Assembly: GCA_014379585.1 (NCBI GenBank)
Contig: JACMLN010000052.1
Location: forward strand, 1-36,471
Direction of reading: 5' to 3'
Source of the DNA: Gloeobacterales cyanobacterium ES-bin-313
GTDB lineage: Bacteria; Cyanobacteriota; Cyanobacteriia; Gloeobacterales; Gloeobacteraceae
DNA length: 36,471 nucleotides
This document shows positions 9,389 to 17,200 of the stretch, in pieces (the stretch's first letter is position 1; every line of letters starts with the position of its first letter). The translations under genes were made by a program, and so were the position numbers. The notes beneath the pieces are model-generated. The model was not told where the DNA came from, ran no database searches, and was given only the letters and a program-made list of their open reading frames with translations.

Positions 9389-9421
9389 TATAATTGACTT
9401 GGTAGTTAGAAGCTAACTACC
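9389..9421 (+). promoter_or_regulatory. Candidate abiE promoter and AbiEi operator
   Basis: A TATAAT hexamer at 9389-9394 is followed by a perfect inverted repeat. The left arm GGTAGTTAG (9401-9409) is separated by AAG from the right arm CTAACTACC (9413-9421). Transcription from this -10 would begin at the edge of the repeat, so a bound protein would block initiation. AbiEi antitoxins are known to repress their own promoter by binding inverted repeats through the N-terminal winged helix. I see no good -35 hexamer at the normal distance, so the promoter is tentative while the repeat is certain. Confidence 0.55.
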
Positions 9422-9451
9422 GCGCTATTTACAGGAAAATGAGAGCAAACC

Positions 9452-10045
9452 TTGGCACGTAGAGCTTTTCGGAAGACGGCACCTCCGTCGGGACTCTTTA
9501 GCCCTCGCCAGATGTCTGGGCGCAAAAATATTCAGGGCAAACTGCAGAAGCTCCTGAACGAAGAGTCTATTGAACATATTGGACATGGGGTTTATCGCAA
9601 CCTGAATTTCCCGATGACTCGTCACCATAGTTTCCTGGAACCCGCACTGCGAAGTCCACAGGGAGTTATTTGCCTACTTTCTGCCCTCAGTTTTCATCAG
9701 CTTACGACCCAACAGCCATCAGAAATTTGGTTTGCCATCGCTAATAAAGCCCATCCACCCAAAGTGATTGAAACGCGCCTTAAGATTATTCGGATGTCAG
9801 GAAAGTCTTTACAGGAAGGCGTAGAACTCCATGTTCTTGAAGGTGTGCCAATTCGTATTTTCGGCATTGCTAAAACCATCGCGGACTGTTTCAAATTTCG
9901 AAGCAAGGTAGGTCTAGATGTTGCCCTTGAAGCACTCAAGGAATGCCGTGAGCAGCAACGTTGCCCTATTCAAGAACTTTGGCACTTTGCTAAGGTTTGT
10001 CGTGTGAGTAGTGTGATGCGACCCTATCTTGAGGTACTAACATGA
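9452..10045 (+). CDS. abiEi: AbiEi-type antitoxin of type IV toxin-antitoxin system
   Basis: A 197-residue antitoxin and transcriptional repressor. The N-terminal part (about 1-55; SPRQMSGRKNIQGKLQKLLN, then HIGHGVYRNLN) fits the winged-helix domain. The C-terminal domain contains PQGVICLLSALSFHQLTTQQ, EIWFAIANKAHPPK and GVPIRIFGIAKTIADCFKFR, the conserved AbiEi antitoxin blocks. The start is TTG at 9452, because an in-frame stop lies just upstream and the nearby ATG is in another frame; GAGAG lies 7 bases before it. The final codons overlap abiEii by 4 bases (ATGA). In type IV systems the antitoxin counters the toxin without binding it directly. Predicted roles are phage abortive infection or stabilising a genomic island. 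Confidence 0.88.
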   Translation: MARRAFRKTAPPSGLFSPRQMSGRKNIQGKLQKLLNEESIEHIGHGVYRNLNFPMTRHHSFLEPALRSPQGVICLLSALSFHQLTTQQPSEIWFAIANKAHPPKVIETRLKIIRMSGKSLQEGVELHVLEGVPIRIFGIAKTIADCFKFRSKVGLDVALEALKECREQQRCPIQELWHFAKVCRVSSVMRPYLEVLT

Positions 10046-10959
10046 CGAAAGACAATATTAAAAATATCGGAGCATCTATCCGTGCTCGTTTATTAAAAGA
10101 GGCAAAGCGATTGGAAAATGACTTTAATCTCATTCTTGAGCGATATGCTCTAGAGCGCATCCTATATAGGCTAGGCTGTTCAGAATACCGTTCAAGATTT
10201 ATTCTCAAGGGCGGAATGCTTCTATCTATTTGGTCAGTAGATCCCTATCGTCCGACGCGGGATGCAGATTTACTAGCCTATGGGTCAAATGAGCCTACAG
10301 CTTTAGCAGAGATTTTCCGCGAGATCTGCCAGTTGGATATTGAACAAAATGATGGGCTTACTTTTGATCTCAGTGGCGTAATCTATTCAAAAATTAAAGA
10401 AGATCAAGAGTATGAAGGAATAAGACTAAAATTCAAGGCATTTCTTGATGGTATTGAAATTTCTCTACAGTTCGATATTGGCTTTGGAGACTATGTGACT
10501 CCTGAACCAGAGGAAATGGAATGCTTTGTACTCTTGAACCTGCCAAAGCCTAGCTTGCTAATCTACCCTAAGGAAACTGTAGTGGCAGAAAAATTTGAGG
10601 CGATGGTCAAGCTGGGTCTATTAAATAGTCGAATGAAAGACTACTATGATCTCTGGTTTCTCAGCAGCAATTTCACTTTTGATGGCAGGATTTTGTCAGC
10701 AGCAATCGGGAATACCTTCACTCGCAGGAAAACAACAATTCCAGAAGATATCCCAGAGTGCTTAAGCGACAAGTTTTCTCAAGATCGAGCAAAACTTCAG
10801 CAATGGCAAGCATTTCTCAACCGTACACCACTCAAAACTGAGAAAAAGATGCTTGCTGAAGTCATTAATGTTTTGGAACTTTTTCTAATGCCGCCAGCAC
10901 AGGCAATTACTACAGGTCAGGCTTTCACTAAAGGCTGGATTGCCTACGCATGGAGATAA
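10042..10959 (+). CDS. abiEii: AbiEii-type nucleotidyltransferase toxin
   Basis: A 305-residue toxin of the DNA polymerase beta-like nucleotidyltransferase superfamily (AbiEii/AbiGii). Visible motifs are LKGGMLLSIW (about 56-65), the metal-binding RDADLLAYGS (D74 and D76), KETVVAEKFEAMVKLGLLNS, and RMKDYYDLWFLS. Together these make up the four conserved AbiEii motifs, so the enzyme looks intact. Relatives transfer nucleotides to tRNA 3' ends and block translation. Translation is coupled to the antitoxin through a 4-base overlap. Codon use is AT-rich relative to mtnP or the ado/aar genes, consistent with horizontal transfer. Confidence 0.9.
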   Translation: MTKDNIKNIGASIRARLLKEAKRLENDFNLILERYALERILYRLGCSEYRSRFILKGGMLLSIWSVDPYRPTRDADLLAYGSNEPTALAEIFREICQLDIEQNDGLTFDLSGVIYSKIKEDQEYEGIRLKFKAFLDGIEISLQFDIGFGDYVTPEPEEMECFVLLNLPKPSLLIYPKETVVAEKFEAMVKLGLLNSRMKDYYDLWFLSSNFTFDGRILSAAIGNTFTRRKTTIPEDIPECLSDKFSQDRAKLQQWQAFLNRTPLKTEKKMLAEVINVLELFLMPPAQAITTGQAFTKGWIAYAWR

Positions 10960-11026
10960 ATAGTGGTTAGTACCCTACACAGACTCACTGTACATTAGAT
11001 TCTGACATCCCAACAAATGCCTTCAA

Positions 11027-11596
11027 TCAATCCTGACCATGACCCGCAGCTTTAGCTTCTTGAAGAACGCGCTCTACCAACCCATTTTTGAGTGCTTCCA
11101 CTGGAGTTAATCCCTCAAGATAAGGATTGGGACGCACCAGCCAACTTAGCTTTGCAAAGTCGGAAAGCTGTAAAGCTTTAAGCACCTGCGGAAATCCAGG
11201 TAGCACTCCATCTGACCCTTCCGGAAGAAATTGCCACAAGGGAAAGCGCAAAGCCCCGTTGTCCATCACAGCTAAGAGTGTTTGAGCCTTCACACGATCA
11301 TGAGGAGTCTGGCGAGAAGTGTTGAGAATCTCGGCTACCTTGGGGGCTGTCACAGTATCACTTAGCAATCGCCGACGGTGCTCAAATGCCTTCGCAAGTG
11401 ACTCGATCTCCAGATCCAAACGCTCTTCCTGGGTAAAGCTGCTTCCAAGTAATTGGTCTGCTCTCCTGTTGCTGTCCAGGTTGGCTTGATTGTGGTGATA
11501 TTTAGCAAGAACCTCCAAGACCTGCTGCTGCTCTACTTCACTGAGAGACTTTAGAACACGCAGCTTTGCCTCGTCTTGCGGTGTGATGGTAAGCAT
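11027..11596 (-). CDS. Orphan Xre/MbcA/ParS-type (DUF2384) antitoxin-like protein
   Basis: A 189-residue cytoplasmic protein. Residues about 1-75 are a charged helical region (LKSLSEVEQQQVLEVLAKYH). A short DNA-binding-like helix pair follows (VAEILNTSRQTPHDRVKAQT). The C-terminus (about 110-185; ALRFPLWQFLP, VLPGFPQVLKAL, WLVRPNPYLEGLTPVEALKN, VERVLQEAKAAG) has the layout of the toxin-binding domain in MbcA/ParS/Xre antitoxins that pair with RES-domain toxins. No RES or other toxin gene is adjacent: upstream on its strand is other sequence and its downstream neighbour is convergent AbiEii. It may be a solitary regulator or the remnant of a two-gene module. Confidence 0.7.
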   Translation of the reverse strand: MLTITPQDEAKLRVLKSLSEVEQQQVLEVLAKYHHNQANLDSNRRADQLLGSSFTQEERLDLEIESLAKAFEHRRRLLSDTVTAPKVAEILNTSRQTPHDRVKAQTLLAVMDNGALRFPLWQFLPEGSDGVLPGFPQVLKALQLSDFAKLSWLVRPNPYLEGLTPVEALKNGLVERVLQEAKAAGHGQD

Positions 11597-11686
11597 GGCT
11601 CGACACTAATTTCTATTCTTAGCAAGCCTAGCATTTCCGTAAGAGATGTCAAGTTGATCGTGGATACGGTTTGACGTTTTAGGCAC

Positions 11687-11716
11687 AAGAAAACCGCCCT
11701 GGGGAATCCAAAGCGG
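11687..11716 (-). terminator. Rho-independent terminator of the M43 protease gene
   Basis: On the minus strand, CCGCTTTGG pairs with CCAGGGCGG (two G-T pairs) around a 5-base loop ATTCC, followed by TTTTCTT. It lies 26 bases after the protease stop codon. Stem, loop size and T-run are those of an intrinsic terminator. Confidence 0.72.
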
Positions 11717-11742
11717 CGTAATAGTGATCTAAATAGTCGAAC

Positions 11743-12639
11743 TTACAGAGCAGGACGGTAGGTGCTGACGATCGAATTCATCCGGGTACCTTGTCCTGCG
11801 GTGAACGTGTTCATGCAGGAGTCGTCGGTATAGTCCATGAAGTTGGTGATTGGATCTACGCCACTGGAACGGCAGGTATTGCGGCCAACAGGACAACCGT
11901 AGGCCGGTGATGCTTCGGCAGGAGTGTCGCTGACAAGGTCATTTGAGGAGGAGCAAGATCCTTGGAAGGTGTGATAAAGCCCTAGCCAGTGACCAGCTTC
12001 ATGGGTGCCAGTATCGCCGAGGTTGTAGGGTGCAGCCGTACCACCAGGCAACGACGAGAAAAGGACAACAACGCCGTCGTTTGTCGGATTTGAAGCAAGG
12101 CTCCAAGGGAAAGTTGCCCAACCGAGCAGACCACCACCAGGCTTGGCTGTGTAAAAGTTGAACGTTGTTGTGGGTGAGATCACCAATGCCGACTTCGCTT
12201 GTTGTTCAGCCGTTGTACCGGGCTGCATGGTAAACCAAGACGCATTGTTGGTTCTGTCGATCGAAGAGATCGTAAAGGAGTAGCCTCTGCTGGCAAAGGC
12301 AGCATTGAGCACATCGATCTGGGCTTGGAGCTGTGAGTCCGGTACATTTCCTTCAGAACCACTGTAGATGACGTGGATGGCCACTGGAATCGTGGTGGCA
12401 GCCGCAGAAGTCCTCACACTTTCTGGATGGCTCGCTACCCACGCTTTCACTTCCTGTTCAATTTGACGTTGACGAATGGACTCGGGCATTTTGGTCGCGC
12501 AGCGTGCGCCACTCTCAACAAATGCCTCTTTGGAATCAAATACGTTGTCGCCGACAGCAAAACCTGGTTTTGCCTGAGCAAGAGCGGGGAACAGTGCGCT
12601 AACCAAAAGCGCTGCTGCCAATGTTGATGCAAGTTTCAT
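11743..12639 (-). CDS. Secreted zinc metalloprotease, M43 (pappalysin/cytophagalysin) family
   Basis: A 298-residue exported peptidase. Residues 1-23 are a signal peptide (TLAAALLVSALFPALAQA). A short propeptide-like region follows, then the catalytic domain beginning near IPVAIHVIYSGSEG. The zinc site HEAGHWLGLYH (H213, E214, H217, H223) is the extended HExxHxxGxxH of metzincins. The later ITNFMDYTDDSCMNTFTAGQ holds the Met-turn and the pattern typical of M43. Cysteines in GSCSSSNDLV, YGCPVGRNTC and DSCMN probably form disulfides outside the cytoplasm. It is monocistronic with its own terminator. The substrate is unknown. Confidence 0.92.
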   Translation of the reverse strand: MKLASTLAAALLVSALFPALAQAKPGFAVGDNVFDSKEAFVESGARCATKMPESIRQRQIEQEVKAWVASHPESVRTSAAATTIPVAIHVIYSGSEGNVPDSQLQAQIDVLNAAFASRGYSFTISSIDRTNNASWFTMQPGTTAEQQAKSALVISPTTTFNFYTAKPGGGLLGWATFPWSLASNPTNDGVVVLFSSLPGGTAAPYNLGDTGTHEAGHWLGLYHTFQGSCSSSNDLVSDTPAEASPAYGCPVGRNTCRSSGVDPITNFMDYTDDSCMNTFTAGQGTRMNSIVSTYRPAL

Positions 12640-12766
12640 CTTAGTGGTTCAATCCTTTATAAAGGTGACATAGAATCGTACCTTTTTCGCCTGGATTGTA
12701 CTGTCCAAGCGGATACGGATGTGCAGTACTTCAGTATTAAAATAAGACAGCACCTGGAGGGAATTG
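12640..12766. promoter_or_regulatory. Divergent intergenic region with a 12-base palindrome
   Basis: It separates the M43 protease (minus) from the DUF3110 gene (plus). A perfect palindrome CCTTTATAAAGG sits at 12654-12665, about 15-26 bases before the protease ATG. It is placed where a repressor or a -10-like element could act. A TATTAAAAT stretch lies near 12735 ahead of the DUF3110 gene. Both readings are tentative. Confidence 0.3.
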
Positions 12767-13132
12767 ATGCAACTTAGTGTTTTGATCTTCAATGCAGGTT
12801 CAGAAAACGAGGGAATTTATACATTGAGTGCGGAAGGCGAGAACGCTGTCGTTGCCTTCGAGAACGAAGATGATGCCCATCGCTACGCTGTGTTGCTTGA
12901 AGCGCAAGACTTTTTGGTTCCCCAAGTCGAAAGCATTGATGCCGATGAAATCAAGCGCTTTTGCGACGACTCTGCCTTGGGTCTTTTGATTATCGAGTCT
13001 GGGCAACTGGTTGTACCACCTGAAAAGTCCAAAGAGAACCTAGATTGGCGGCCCGACGATGCTCCGCCTGTCGAATCGGAACTTGACCAGATGCGGGCAC
13101 AACTGGAAAAATTATTTCGTGGTAATTCGTGA
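12767..13132 (+). CDS. DUF3110 family protein
   Basis: A 121-residue cytoplasmic protein. SVLIFNAGSENEGIYTLSAE, NAVVAFENEDDAHRYAVLLE and VPQVESIDADEIKRFCDD are the hallmark blocks of DUF3110, a small family of cyanobacteria and plastids. The function is not established. I take ATG 12767, with GGAGG 6-7 bases upstream, rather than the TTG just before it. The C-terminal tail (residues about 85-121) is acidic and helical. Its stop overlaps the next start by 4 bases (GTGA), so it is co-translated with the EVE-domain protein. Confidence 0.82.
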   Translation: MQLSVLIFNAGSENEGIYTLSAEGENAVVAFENEDDAHRYAVLLEAQDFLVPQVESIDADEIKRFCDDSALGLLIIESGQLVVPPEKSKENLDWRPDDAPPVESELDQMRAQLEKLFRGNS

Positions 13133-13602
13133 ACGTGGCTTACTGGTTATTCAAAAGTGAGCCTCTGGTCTTCTCTTTGACGGATCTCAAGAAAGAGCCA
13201 ACGGACTGGAGCGGAGTGCGCAACTACCAAGCCCGAAACTTCATGATGACCATGCAAGTTGGCGACCAGGGCTTTTTTTACCACAGCAACACCGATGTGA
13301 TCGGAATCGTCGGTACTGTCGAAGTGGTACGCACAGCTTACCCAGATCACACAGCCCTAGATCCACTCAGCGATTACTACGACCCAAAGGCAACGGTGGA
13401 AAAACCGATCTGGCAGATGGTCGATATCGCTTTTCGATCAGCGTTTCCTCGAACGATCACACTCCTTGAACTGCGAACAACCCCAGGACTAGAAGCGATG
13501 CCCCTGCTCCAAAAAGGCAGCAGACTTTCTGTGCAGCCTGTTTCTGCTGAGCAATGGGAGATAGTCTGCGCACTTTCACGAAAAAATGGAGGGCAGAACT
13601 AG
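13129..13602 (+). CDS. EVE domain-containing protein
   Basis: A 157-residue protein made almost wholly of one EVE domain, a PUA-like fold that recognises modified bases in DNA or RNA. YWLFKSEPLVFSLTDLKKEP, TDWSGVRNYQARNFM, VGDQGFFYHSNTD and IGIVGTVEVVRTAYPDH are the canonical N-terminal blocks. RTITLLELRTTPGLEAMPLL and a closing RLSVQPVSAEQWEIV match the rest. Start is GTG 13129, in a 4-base overlap with the DUF3110 stop; GTG 13135 is an alternative. No restriction or modification gene is next to it, so a housekeeping RNA role is as likely as defence. Confidence 0.9.
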   Translation: MNVAYWLFKSEPLVFSLTDLKKEPTDWSGVRNYQARNFMMTMQVGDQGFFYHSNTDVIGIVGTVEVVRTAYPDHTALDPLSDYYDPKATVEKPIWQMVDIAFRSAFPRTITLLELRTTPGLEAMPLLQKGSRLSVQPVSAEQWEIVCALSRKNGGQN

Positions 13603-13633
13603 CCAGTATCTGCTTGGGTGAGTCTGAACCCGC

Positions 13634-13656
13634 GCGAGAGCAAGGGTAGTTCTCGC
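13634..13656. other. Small hairpin after the EVE gene
   Basis: GCGAGA (13634-13639) and TCTCGC (13651-13656) form a perfect 6-bp stem with an 11-base loop, 32 bases after the EVE stop. No T-run follows, so it is not a standard intrinsic terminator; it may mark the 3' end of the DUF3110-EVE transcript. Confidence 0.3.
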
Positions 13657-13722
13657 AGAAATATCTGTGGCGGCGCGTCGTGTCTATGACATGAATCTTA
13701 AAAAATACTTCTGTAGGTGTAC

Positions 13723-13785
13723 ATTCAAGTGTGATATGAAATGATCTTGAATATAGGTTGATGTACTCTGGTGCTATTCTTTAAT
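13723..13785 (+). promoter_or_regulatory. Candidate promoter and inverted repeat ahead of the ten-gene locus
   Basis: TTGATG at 13758-13763 and TTTAAT at 13780-13785, spaced by 16 bases, resemble a sigma-70 promoter. Just upstream, ATTCAAG (13723-13729) and CTTGAAT (13746-13752) form a perfect 7-bp inverted repeat with a 16-base gap, a plausible regulator site. Transcription from here would begin near 13792, which supports a translation start at 13834 or later. Confidence 0.35.
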
Positions 13786-13833
13786 TTTGGTATTTTTCCA
13801 AGCCTTGTACCTAGTTCTTTAGTTCGATCCCTG

Positions 13834-15207
13834 ATGCCCAAGCTCATTGCCTTTCTAAGAACTATGTTTCTCTGTTCCATCTCATTCGTACTCTTCGTCG
13901 GATGTGCTTCTGAACCACCAGTACCCATTCCAGGGCTTGGTGAGTTGGTGCCTGTTGTTACCCAACCCTCAGACAAACTAGAAGTACATTTATTTGTCGA
14001 TGCGACAGAGTCTATGTCTGGATTCACTACATCGACTGCAGCAGCCACACCCTATCAATTACTCCTTAAAGCCCTAGAAGACGGCGTCAACAGCCTTCCT
14101 GACCCGACGAAGAAAGTGCTTAAATTTAAATTCGGCAAAGACATCGTTCCTTTCCCAGGCAGTCTGCATGTAACGGCGGGGAAAGAGAAAAGCTTTTACA
14201 ACGGGGCAGGCCAGATCACCCTCATTCAAAATGTCTTACAGCAAAAGTATACGCCAAGCAATCCAGAGAGTCTTTCTGTCGTTGTTACAGACTTGTTTCA
14301 ACAAGATCGCGACACCGGGTTGCTGATTGCTGCGCTCTCTAAAAATTACCTCTCCAAAGGTCTTTCAGTTGCCTTGATCGGAGTCAAGAGCGAGTTCAAT
14401 GGAAAAATCTTCGACATGAACAACAGCACTGCTGGAGTGCCCTACATCGGAACGCGCCCAGTCTACGCCATCGTGATCGGCAGCTACGGCAATGTCAGTC
14501 ACTATATAGAAGCGATTAAACTCACCAATACGTCCCTACAAAGCAGTGGCACCAAGTACACCATTTTTACGCCTCAGGTCTTTGCAAAACCGATCAGTTT
14601 TTTAGGTGATTGCGCAGTACGCGATCCAGCAAGCAAGGATGCTTGGAACCTCGACAAAGTCAGCGACAATTTGAAGCCAGATGGCCTCCTGCCGGGAACG
14701 AACATCTGCAAGTTTCTGATCGATCCTGTGGCCCAAGCTAAGTTTACTGCTCTTATCCAAGCACCTGTTCTGCTTTCTGAAGACGTTGCCAGTTACGATC
14801 TCCAACAGTCTGAAATCTTTGTCGAGGTACAACGCGCCATAGAGCCACCCACCCAAACAGAGCAAGAAAATCCTTCGCCCAAACCGCCCTCAAATCTTTC
14901 TGAACCCCTCAAGGACATTGAAATTTCCACAGATTTTAGTAAAGATACTAGCAATGCGCTTTTGCTCAAAATGACCTTGAATTTCAAGTCTCAGCAGCTT
15001 GCGCAAGGCTCCTACCTAGTTCAAGTATTTTTTAAGCCGAAGATTAGCAACTACCCAATGAAATGGGACGATTGGAGTACTGACAATGCCGCTGTCGAGA
15101 AATCGAAGACCCAGGAGTTAACGAGTTTTATTAAAAAGCTATACTCCGCTAGCATCGAGACCCAGAAGCCAGAAGCCAGAATGGCGTTTTACGTTACCAA
15201 ACCTTGA
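13834..15207 (+). CDS. Lipoprotein with vWA-like domain; first gene of the ten-gene locus
   Basis: About 457 residues. The N-terminus (MPKLIAFLRTMFLCSISFVL) runs into FVGC with Cys24, a lipoprotein-type signal, so the body should be outside the cytoplasm and lipid-anchored. KLEVHLFVDATESMSG carries D56-x-T58-x-S60, a MIDAS-like DxSxS variant at the end of a hydrophobic strand. SVVVTDLFQQDRD, about 100 residues later, fits the other metal-site loop of von Willebrand A folds. A Pro-rich stretch (IEPPTQTEQENPSPKPPSN) precedes a C-terminal beta domain. I chose ATG 13834 because it gives a compact lipoprotein signal and lies after the candidate promoter. GTG 13771 and ATG 13864 are alternatives. 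No family name recognised beyond the vWA-like fold. The next gene follows after 23 bases. Confidence 0.72.
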   Translation: MPKLIAFLRTMFLCSISFVLFVGCASEPPVPIPGLGELVPVVTQPSDKLEVHLFVDATESMSGFTTSTAAATPYQLLLKALEDGVNSLPDPTKKVLKFKFGKDIVPFPGSLHVTAGKEKSFYNGAGQITLIQNVLQQKYTPSNPESLSVVVTDLFQQDRDTGLLIAALSKNYLSKGLSVALIGVKSEFNGKIFDMNNSTAGVPYIGTRPVYAIVIGSYGNVSHYIEAIKLTNTSLQSSGTKYTIFTPQVFAKPISFLGDCAVRDPASKDAWNLDKVSDNLKPDGLLPGTNICKFLIDPVAQAKFTALIQAPVLLSEDVASYDLQQSEIFVEVQRAIEPPTQTEQENPSPKPPSNLSEPLKDIEISTDFSKDTSNALLLKMTLNFKSQQLAQGSYLVQVFFKPKISNYPMKWDDWSTDNAAVEKSKTQELTSFIKKLYSASIETQKPEARMAFYVTKP

Positions 15208-15230
15208 TTGAGAAAACTTCGGAGGATGCG

Positions 15231-15692
15231 ATGGACAAATTGAGGTGGATTGGAACTGTCATCGTGGGCGCTGTTACAGCTCTGCTGATGGCATTTTTTT
15301 GGCCTTTCCTTTGCTACCAAATGCGTACCTTTATCGGTATCAACGGCAGTGCGACTTGGTTGAAGCAATTCACGGCCATTGGCCTAGTTGGGGTCGGGAT
15401 CAGTCTGTTTTTATGCTTGGTCTGGTATGTGTTAGGCGAGTTCGTATTTAAAGAGTCTGCAACTGGCTTGTGGTGGGTATTTCTGCTGATCACCTTGATC
15501 GCTGCTATCGTTCCCGCTTTTTGGCCCGGTGCTTTTCCCGTCAGGGTGAGCAATCTTTGGGTCGTGTCGCTGTTTTATTTCATCAATAACACGGTCATCG
15601 GATACTGGTTATCTACCTTCTTTTTCTACCCGTCTACCCAGCTACTTGTTCCCCTAGGAGCAGATGGTTTCTACACAAAATCCAAGAGATAG
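15231..15692 (+). CDS. Four-helix integral membrane protein of the ten-gene locus
   Basis: About 153 residues with four predicted membrane helices: IGTVIVGAVTALLMAFFWPF, FTAIGLVGVGISLFLCLVWY, GLWWVFLLITLIAAIVPAFW and VVSLFYFINNTVIGYWLSTF. No enzyme motif is visible. Start ATG 15231 has a strong GGAGG 6 bases upstream; an earlier TTG that overlaps the previous stop lacks this. It lies 12 bases before the tubulin-like gene. The likely role is as the membrane base of the complex whose other parts are encoded around it. The sequence alone gives no specific function. Confidence 0.75.
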   Translation: MDKLRWIGTVIVGAVTALLMAFFWPFLCYQMRTFIGINGSATWLKQFTAIGLVGVGISLFLCLVWYVLGEFVFKESATGLWWVFLLITLIAAIVPAFWPGAFPVRVSNLWVVSLFYFINNTVIGYWLSTFFFYPSTQLLVPLGADGFYTKSKR

Positions 15693-15704
15693 GTAAGAGA
15701 CACT

Positions 15705-17198
15705 ATGAGCAATTATGTAATTGGCATCGGGGGAACAGGCGCAAAGTGTGTCGAGGCGTTTGTACATATGGTTGCTGCTGGTTTGGTAAACCCTTCTGAT
15801 CGGGCCAAAGATATTTCTGTCCTGTTGATCGATCCAGATGTCGCCAATGGCAGTTTGGAGCGGGCTCGCTCTACCTTGCAGAAATACCGGGAAGTGCGTA
15901 CAGTTCCCTCTGTCGGTAGGATCGCTTTTCTGCGGGATGGTTTAGAGCCAGTCGATCGGCAAAAATCCCAATGGGCCTGGAGTCCTTTTGCTGATGAAGC
16001 AAACCCTTCCTTTCAGAGGCGCTTCACCTACGCGGGAATGGGTGTGCTGGAAGCAGGACTATTAGATGTCCTCTACACGGATGCTGAAAAGAAAGCTTCT
16101 TTGCGCAAAGGTTTTTTGGGGCGGCCTTCCATTGGTGCAGCGGTGATGGCTGAAATTCTCGACCTCGACGATCCAGATCTAGAAGAACCGTGGAAAGGAC
16201 TGAGCAACCGTCTCAAAAATGACAAAGATCCAAAAGTATTTATTGTTGGCTCGATCTTTGGTGGTACAGGAGCCTCCGGGATGCCGACGGTGGCGCGGTT
16301 GCTTGCAGACTTCATGAGCACCAGTGAGATTCGAATCGGCTGTGCTTTGGTATTACCTTACTTTTCGTTTCCAGCCCCCGACGCCCAACAAGCCCAACAG
16401 GTTCAGGCGAGAGCAGAAGAATTTCTGCTGCGGAGTCAGGCTGCTCTGAGTTACTACCAGTCCAAACTTTCAGAAGATCGCGATATTTACGATGCTGTTT
16501 ATCTGTTGGGCACCGACGATTTGCCCCAGGTAGAGAATAATAGCCTTGGATCCAAAGAGCAGCGCAATCCCCCCCATTACCTTGAATTGTACGCGGCGAC
16601 AGCGGCTCTCCATTTCTTTGAGCAGCAACTGAATGATCCTGTGCGCACGCATATCATTCGAAGTCCAGGAGTATGTTTAAATTGGTCGCAATTACCTGGT
16701 GGAAAGGTAACAGAGTATTCTTTGGCCAATCTTGCGCGGTTTAGCTATGCCTACCTGGGCTATTTCTATAAGGAGTTGCTTAATCCTGCTGAACTGCAGC
16801 GCAAAAAAGCACCTTGGTTCGGACTTTTCTTCAAAAAGGAGCGCCTCTCCGAAATCGAGGTCTCCCTCAAAAAAGTACGGGATTACTGCGAGTTATTTCT
16901 CGTTTGGCTTAAAGACACCCAGTCTTTCTCAGGGAACTGCCAGGTAGATTTGTTCAGAACCGATACTTACAGGGTTGAGGCAGACAGCGAAGGGAACAAG
17001 CGCGTCAGCATTTTGAAAGATGAGTATATTCGTCTTTACGCTGTCGAGTCTTCCCAGAGCAGGCTTGTTCCCAATACGTTTCTCGATATCAAAGTTGCTC
17101 TTGATCGACTTACCCCTGAGCAAAGTGTTGGCGCTTCCGATGTCGGCTGTTTTATCCATGCACTGTACAAACTATGCAGTCCCAAAAAGGAGCTTTAG
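15705..17198 (+). CDS. Tubulin-like GTPase (Tubulin_2-type)
   Basis: A 497-residue cytoplasmic protein with the glycine loops of the tubulin/FtsZ superfamily. The N-terminal GIGGTGAKC (residues 7-15) is the first nucleotide loop. FGGTGASG (185-192) follows the hydrophobic strand KVFIVGSI and corresponds to the GGGTGTG signature loop. VLLIDPDVANGSLERA fits the second strand, and the segment NPPHYLELYAATAALHFFEQ is a helix typical of the bacterial tubulin-like (PF13809-type) proteins. It is clearly not FtsZ: it is longer, diverges from residue 200 on, and has no C-terminal FtsA/ZipA peptide. By superfamily it should bind GTP and may polymerise. The next gene, an actin/Hsp70-fold protein, starts 2 bases after its stop. 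Confidence 0.82.
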   Translation: MSNYVIGIGGTGAKCVEAFVHMVAAGLVNPSDRAKDISVLLIDPDVANGSLERARSTLQKYREVRTVPSVGRIAFLRDGLEPVDRQKSQWAWSPFADEANPSFQRRFTYAGMGVLEAGLLDVLYTDAEKKASLRKGFLGRPSIGAAVMAEILDLDDPDLEEPWKGLSNRLKNDKDPKVFIVGSIFGGTGASGMPTVARLLADFMSTSEIRIGCALVLPYFSFPAPDAQQAQQVQARAEEFLLRSQAALSYYQSKLSEDRDIYDAVYLLGTDDLPQVENNSLGSKEQRNPPHYLELYAATAALHFFEQQLNDPVRTHIIRSPGVCLNWSQLPGGKVTEYSLANLARFSYAYLGYFYKELLNPAELQRKKAPWFGLFFKKERLSEIEVSLKKVRDYCELFLVWLKDTQSFSGNCQVDLFRTDTYRVEADSEGNKRVSILKDEYIRLYAVESSQSRLVPNTFLDIKVALDRLTPEQSVGASDVGCFIHALYKLCSPKKEL

Positions 17199-17200
17199 CA

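Noticed and set aside
13634-13656. Hairpin after the EVE gene as an intrinsic terminator
   Set aside because: The stem is short and no T-run follows on the plus strand, so I list it only as a hairpin.
15705-17198. Assignment of the tubulin-like protein as the cell-division FtsZ
   Set aside because: It lacks FtsZ loop sequences and the conserved C-terminal peptide, and is much longer; only the superfamily loops match.
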